Of a stretch of 64,000 nucleotides of DNA, positions 58,500 to 64,000 are shown one piece after another. A program made the translations under genes and the position numbers. The stretch is from positions 62,001 to 126,000 of the forward strand of contig JACATO010000093.1 of the NCBI GenBank assembly GCA_018389105.1, in the 5' to 3' direction. The first letter of the stretch is position 1, and every line of letters starts with the position of its first letter. Source of the DNA: Nautilus pompilius. Taxonomy: Eukaryota; Mollusca; Cephalopoda; Nautilida; Nautilidae. The notes beneath the pieces were generated by a model. It was given only the letters and a program-made list of their open reading frames with translations. It was not told the DNA's origin and searched no databases.

Positions 58500-60110
58500 A
58501 GTGGGCATCGTCATCAGGGTACCAGAGAGAGGAAACACACACACAGACAGAGGTAAGACATCGTCATCAGGGTACCAGAGAGAGGAAACACACACACAGA
58601 CAGAGGGAAGACATCGTCATCAGGGTACCAGAGAGAGGAAACACACACACAGACAGAGGGAAGACATTGTCATCAGGGTACCAGAGAGAGGAAACACACA
58701 CACAGACAGAGGGAAGACATTGTCATCAGGGTACCAGAGAGAAGAAACACACACACAGACAGAGGGAAGACATTGTCATCAGGGTACCAGAGAGAAGAAA
58801 CACACACACAGACAGAGGGAAGACATCGTCATCAGGGTACCAGAGAGAGGAAACACACACACAGACAGAGGGAAGACATTGTCATCAGGGTACCAGAGAG
58901 AAGAAACACACGCACAGACAGAGGTAAGACATCGTCATCAGGGTACCAGAGAGAGGAAACCACACACAAGACAGAGGGAAGACATTGTCATCAGGGTACC
59001 AGAGAGAGGAAAAACACACACACAGACAGAGGGAAGACATTGTCATCAGGGTACCAGAGAGAAGAAACACACACACAGACAGAGGGAAGACATCGTCATC
59101 AGGGTACCAGAGAGAGGAAACACACACACATACAGAGGGAAGACATCGTCATCAGGGTACCAGAGAGAAGAAACACACACACAGACAGAGGTAAGACATC
59201 GTCATCAGGGTATCAGAGAGAAGAAACACACGCACACAACATCACACACACATACAGAGGGAAGACATCGTCATCAGGGTACCAGAGAGAAGAAACACAC
59301 ACACACAACATCACACACACATACAGAGGGAAGACATCGTAATCAGGGTACCAGAGAGAAGAAACACACACACAGACAGAGGGAAGACATCGTCATCAGG
59401 GTACCAGAGAGAGGAAACACACACACACAACAACACACACACATACATACAGAGGGAAGACATTGTCATCAGGGTACCAGAGAGAAGAAACACACACACA
59501 GACAGAGGGAAGACATCGTCATCAGGGTACCAGAGAGAGGAAACACACACACACAACAACACACACACATACAGAGGGAAGACATCGTCATCAGGGTACC
59601 AGAGAGAGGAAACACACACACACAACAACACACACACATAAAGAGAGAAGACATTGTCATCAGGGTACCAGAGAGAGGAAACACACACACACAACAACAC
59701 ACACACATAAAGAGAGAAGACATTGTCATCAGGGTACCAGAGAGAAGAAACACACACACAGACAGAGGGAAGACATTGTCGTCTGGGTACCAGAGAGATG
59801 AAACACACACACAGACAGAGGGAAGACATCGTCATCAGGGTACCAGAGAGAGGAAACACACACACACAACAACACACACACATACAGAGGGAAGACATCG
59901 TCATCAGGGTACCAGAGAGAGGAAACACACACACACAACAACACACACACATAAAGAGAGAAGACATTGTCATCAGGGTACCAGAGAGAGGAAACACACA
60001 CACAGACAGAGGGAAGACATTGTCATCAGGGTACCAGAGAGAAGAAACACACACAGAGACAGAGGGAAGACATCGTCATCAGGGTACCAGAATAGAAACA
60101 CACACACAGA
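58500..60110. repeat. 54-bp minisatellite, about 28 units
   Basis: Units of about 54 bp, ACATCGTCATCAGGGTACCA + GAGAGAGGAAACACACACAC + AGACAGAGGGAAG. Some carry an extra CACAACAACACACACACATA block, giving units of about 70 bp. Units alternate CATCGTCATC/CATTGTCATC and GAGAGAGG/GAGAGAAG. Since 54 = 3 x 18, all frames without a stop in the unit stay open, producing a 563-residue plus-strand frame and a 247-residue minus-strand frame. I regard both as non-coding. Confidence 0.95.
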
Positions 60111-60425
60111 GAGAGAGAGAGACAGAGGGAAGATAGACATGCGCTAGAGTCAGATTGCAAAAGCACCGCGCCAGTAATTGCTCTTCTGATTGGGTTGACT
60201 AAAATTGCGCCATCGCTCCGTGGGTAAGAAATTTTAAAAAAAAGAAAAAAGAAACTAATCAAACAGGGACTACTGGTTAGTAAGGGGTTGTCAATTATAA
60301 TATTTATGTAGATCTTGTATTAACTAGAGAAATAAACGCGCCATAAGGTATACTTACCAAGTCATTCCGCACAAGATGACGTCACGGGCAGCCCAAAAGG
60401 ACGTCTTTACCAACCCTAACCCTAG
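60111..60425. other. No gene recognised; short telomere-like CCCTAA tract at the end
   Basis: Ends in CCAACCCTAACCCTAGCCCTAACT (60410-60433), a degenerate (CCCTAA)n string, into which a hAT MITE inserted. Confidence 0.5.
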
Positions 60426-60433
60426 CCCTAACT

Positions 60434-61142
60434 CAGTGGTGGGATTCAGCCGGTTCGCACAAGTTCGTGCGAACTTGCTCTTGGAATTTCATAAGTTCCG
60501 CGAACCGGTTGTTAGCCCTTAACTTATTTTATCATCAAAATATAAGGCATCAATCCAATTATTCTTGCTACATATCGCCTGATTCATCTTGGTTTTAGAA
60601 ATATCTACGGTAACTTTCTACGGCTGCGGAAAATAGATAAATCATCCCTCCCTTATTAGTAGGTGAAATGTTCTATAATAGTGCACAGCCACTAGCGGAC
60701 CTGAGGAGGGGGGGGGGCCAGGTGGGTTCATAAGGTGGGGGCAGGGGCAGCCCCCCCCATTAGTCTTCGAATATGAAATGAGAAAACTGAAAAATACATA
60801 AAATCATTTAAAAAATTTTATAAAAAATAACACGTATAACTAATAATAATAGTAATAATAATTCAAAAGGCACAAACAATCAACAATGTATATACATAGA
60901 TATATCTTCGTATTACTTAGTTCATTAACTATACATATAGTCTAATATAAAGTCTCTTCGATGTTACTATAGTGATGTTTTAACCATTGTTTAGACATTT
61001 TTTTAATTTGGGAAATAATTATAATTAATAATTTGAGAACGGGGCAGCCCAAAGATCAGCCTTTGGACCTGTATGGGGCCAAACTGGCAACATGCTGTTT
61101 GTGAGAGAACCGGTTGTTATAATATCTGTAATCCCACCACTG
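60434..61142. mobile_element. hAT-type MITE with intact ends, 709 bp
   Basis: Perfect 13-bp terminal inverted repeats CAGTGGTGGGATT lie at both ends, with a second inverted CCGGTT block just inside each end. Perfect 8-bp target duplications CCCTAACT occur at 60426-60433 and 61143-61150. The interior is AT-rich, has no coding frame, and contains a G-run/C-run segment (about 60700-60762), possibly a nested or internally rearranged piece. The terminus recalls hAT MITEs I know from reptile genomes, but no alignment was done. Confidence 0.92.
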
Positions 61143-61150
61143 CCCTAACT

Positions 61151-62663
61151 CTAATCCCGCTTCTAAGTACTGAGGAAGAAGAGACTCTATCGTAAAACTC
61201 TTGGTACATGGATTGCGCGTCTCTCCGCAGCATCTTCCCGGTTTCTGTCCGCTGCCGGGTGATGATGAAGAACACGCAATCGGAGACCTTAATTTCATTA
61301 GCCGCGTCCTCAGTCCGTTTTTTTTGTATCAAGTGCTATCCCAAAAGCTGTCCCTCGCGCAATTACCCCCCCCTAATCTTTCTCCTCCTCCCGTGTTACC
61401 AGCAGCTCTTTCCGCTTGATTAGTGTACACAAACAGGTGTTACACCGCGCTCCGACCCAGCAAGGTGAAGGTCGTGGTGGTGTCGCGAGCCAGCCGAAGT
61501 GCCGTACACGACGTGTGTAAATACTTACGCGTTTGACTCTATTCCATCGCAAATACCGCATGAATGAGCGGTGGGAGGGGGGGGGCTGGGAAGTTGACCC
61601 CATTCGTACATACACCAGGCAGCTTGGGAGGAGAAGAGAAAAAAAAAACAACAACAAGAACAACAACAGAACGTTATCATTAAAAGTTAATGGCGTTTTT
61701 ATGACGAAAAAAACAACCTAATGAGTTAAAACGACTGACAGAAGGTAAAGACTGCAGTAATATACAAAAAAAACAAACAAAACAAACGTATTTTTAAAAA
61801 GTAATCAAAGGTCGATAAAAGATTTGTTCGATTTAGATAGAATGTTAGCACGAGAGCTGTAAATAAATGCATAGTTTCACGGAGATTATGCCAGGCGAAT
61901 TGTTTCCCCTTTATGCAGAGACATTCTTCGGTACCGGAGACTCAAAAAAATAAGAGAGAGGAAGAGATTTAAACAGACCACGATCTTGCAAACAAGAATT
62001 TGAAATATCAGGCGATATTTACAGTGATCCCAACCGTGTATTTACTCCCTTCTCTTACTACCAGTTTCTCCGCACCAAGTCACTTTTACTGATAAATGTT
62101 TAGGACGTTTTCCAGAAATGGCGTTTTCGAATAATTTGATCTGAAATGACGTTAGCTCTTTACCTGAACCAGGTATATATACTTATTGCCACCAGCCAGT
62201 ATAACGGTTCTTTGATTATTAAACGATTGGAAAAGCTATTTTCTCAGTATTGGCTCTACGGCAGGCATCCACAGTAGCGCATCACAAGATATCTCGTTCA
62301 AATTAGCTTAACAATTAAATGCACATTCCAAACATTTTGAATAATGTACAGGTAAGATATATCTATCTACTCTGTAGGAATAATGGTATTTGTAATACAA
62401 CTGAAAAACTAAACAGACTGGACCAACGCATGAAGGAGTTAGCGATGTCTTTCATAATATTAAAGTACTGTTCTCAGTAGTGAAAAACGAAACAAGTTTG
62501 ATCTGTTTGCATATAGTGGAGACAGGGTGTGTTAAATCCATTATAGTTTCTAAAATACAAATTTTAAAGATAAAACTAGCAATAAAAATAAATTGATGAT
62601 GTTAATTGAAATCAGAAACTTCGCCAGATTCCTAAATGAAAAGAGATCTGAACACTTAAGAGG
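61151..62663. other. No gene recognised
   Basis: GC-richer to 61.6 kb with frames up to 97 residues but no recognised family, then AT-rich. A G-run lies at 61577-61585 and A-runs at 61641-61651. Confidence 0.45.
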
Positions 62664-63292
62664 AGAGAGAGAGAGAGAGAGAGAAGAGAGAGAGAAGAGA
62701 GAGACAGGAGAGAGAGAGAGAGAGATTACGTTAGTACAGAGATATGACGTCAGTACAGAGAGAAATTACGTCAGTAGAGAGAGATATGACGTCAGTAGAG
62801 AGAGATATGACATCAGTAGAGAGAGATATGACGTCAGTACAGAGAGATATGACATCAGTAGAGAGAGAGATGACGTCAATACAGAGAGAAATATGACGCC
62901 AGTAGAGAGAGAAATTACGTCAGTACAGAGATATATGACGTCAGTACAGAGAGATATGACGTCAGTACAGAGAGATATGACGTCAGTACAGAGAGAGATG
63001 ACGTCAATACAGAGAGAAATATGACGTCGGTACAGAGAGATATGACGCCGGTAGAGAGAGAAATTACGTCAGTACAGAGATATATGACGTCAGTACAGAG
63101 AGATATGACGTCAGTACAGAGAGATATGACGTCAGTACAGAGAGAGATGACGTCAATACAGAGAGAAATATGACGTCGGTACAGAGAGATATGACGTCAG
63201 TAGAGAGAGATATGACGTCAGTACAGAGATATATGACGTCAGTAGAGAAATTACGTCAGTACAGAGAGAGAGAGAGAGAGAGATGTATCTGC
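62664..63292. repeat. CRE-bearing minisatellite, locus C
   Basis: After a (GA)n lead, about 26 units of ATATGACGTCAGTACAGAGAG follow, most with an intact TGACGTCA or its close variants (TTACGTCA, TGACGTCG, TGACGCCA). A higher-order block of 149 bp is duplicated (starting 62912 and 63061). The 143-residue plus-strand frame is an artefact. Confidence 0.95.
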
Positions 63293-64000
63293 GCAATCTT
63301 TCGCGCCTTTTCCATTCGATCGGGATTAGAAAAGCAAATCTATAGACAGACAAATGCTAAATCAAGCGTCCAAACAAAATCTTCCAGATAAAAACTCATG
63401 AAGAACCCATTCAGAAGCAGACGGTCCTCCGACTTCACGAGTTCGCCCCTTTGTTGTTGTTGTTGTTGTTAAACACTTCGCCGTCTCGTCTGCAACTCGT
63501 CCGTGCGGTAAACATCTAAATACCCAGATCTGTTTCTTTATCAAAGCAGAAAAGCAAAGTCAATCGATAAATTTCGGACGAGAAATAAACCGGGGAGCAG
63601 CAGACGACGACGTTGGGAAAACCGCTCCTCCTCCTACTCCGACTCTTCATCTACACTGTACGGTAATCGCTCGGAGTGCATCTACTCCGCGCGCGCGCGC
63701 GCGCACCAAAGCGTCTCTTATTCAGCTACTGTATCCCCCATAATCGCCATTATTACAATTTTTCCAGTAATTTTCACTCTGCATGTATACAAAACCAGAC
63801 ATATCGCAGTGACGTCCCCTTTAATTGAATCAAGCTTAATGGCAGATCATGACCCATTATACCGTTGCCAGAGAAAACAAGTTTAGACTGAAAGCCACCA
63901 AAAAAAAAAAAAAAAGTCCTGTAGGGGGGTCGTCTCAAAACGTAAGATAACATTTTAAAGGTTAAAAATTACGGCCCTTAGGTGGGTGGGTGGCGCTTCA
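63293..64000. other. No gene recognised; (GTT)n and (CG)n runs
   Basis: A (GTT)n run (63452-63470), a (CG)8 run (63690-63705) and an A-run (63899-63915). The (CG)n lies in a modestly GC-rich patch (63590-63715). Confidence 0.5.

Noticed and set aside
58456..60147. 563-residue open frame as a real protein
   Set aside because: It is entirely made of the 54-bp tandem array, its period is a multiple of three, and the opposite strand is open too; there is no domain or start context.

Overview
The window is nuclear DNA from an animal. It has no dense gene array. It carries tRNA-derived SINEs, decayed transposases of several DNA-transposon superfamilies, a decayed non-LTR reverse transcriptase, long (ATT)n, (CA)n and (GA)n microsatellites, and many minisatellites. 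This mixture suggests a repeat-rich invertebrate, plausibly a mollusc such as a cephalopod. That assignment is inference; no diagnostic host gene is visible. I found no complete, convincing host protein-coding gene. The longest open frames (2632-3729 on the minus strand and 58456-60147 on the plus strand) are by-products of tandem repeats whose period is a multiple of three.

Layout. 0-10.8 kb: mostly unannotatable sequence, with a perfect CRE dyad beside an ETS site at 1.87 kb, a 36-bp x14 minisatellite at 2.8-3.3 kb and a CRE-bearing minisatellite at 5.8-6.07 kb. 10.86-13.3 kb: two decayed Tc1/mariner-superfamily transposases on the minus strand, the first split by a SINE and an (ATT)n tract. 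14.5-24 kb: a 34-bp minisatellite with a dyad in most units, plus three promoter-like spots. The one at 23.82-24.02 kb combines an E-box, a ZNF143-like motif, an ATG in a YY1-like context and a splice donor, and is the best host first-exon candidate. 24.2-25.4 kb and 38.9-40.2 kb: two copies of one mariner family, both broken, sharing what looks like a 91-bp intron in the 5' leader. 32.9-34.3 kb: a decayed hAT-type (DUF4371/ZMYM1-like) transposase on the minus strand. 34.6-35.8 kb: a GC-rich promoter-like block followed by a second CRE minisatellite. 37-38 kb: a large CA-rich array. 44.3-46.2 kb: purine-rich tracts, ending in a purine-to-pyrimidine strand switch. 46.9-48.3 kb: a decayed non-LTR reverse transcriptase on the minus strand, abutted by a SINE. 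51.9-61.2 kb: a duplicated 80-bp element, a CAGC/CAGA array, 109-bp x6 and 54-bp x28 minisatellites, and two intact-ended hAT MITEs with perfect 8-bp target duplications (55847-56096 and 60434-61142). 62.66-63.29 kb: a third CRE minisatellite.

Most recognisable content is therefore transposable elements and expanded arrays. The most unusual signals are the family of minisatellites built on the CREB/ATF palindrome at three loci, the intron-like leader of the mariner family, and the operator-like dyad in the 34-bp array. All identifications rest on reading motifs by eye; no alignment or database search was run.
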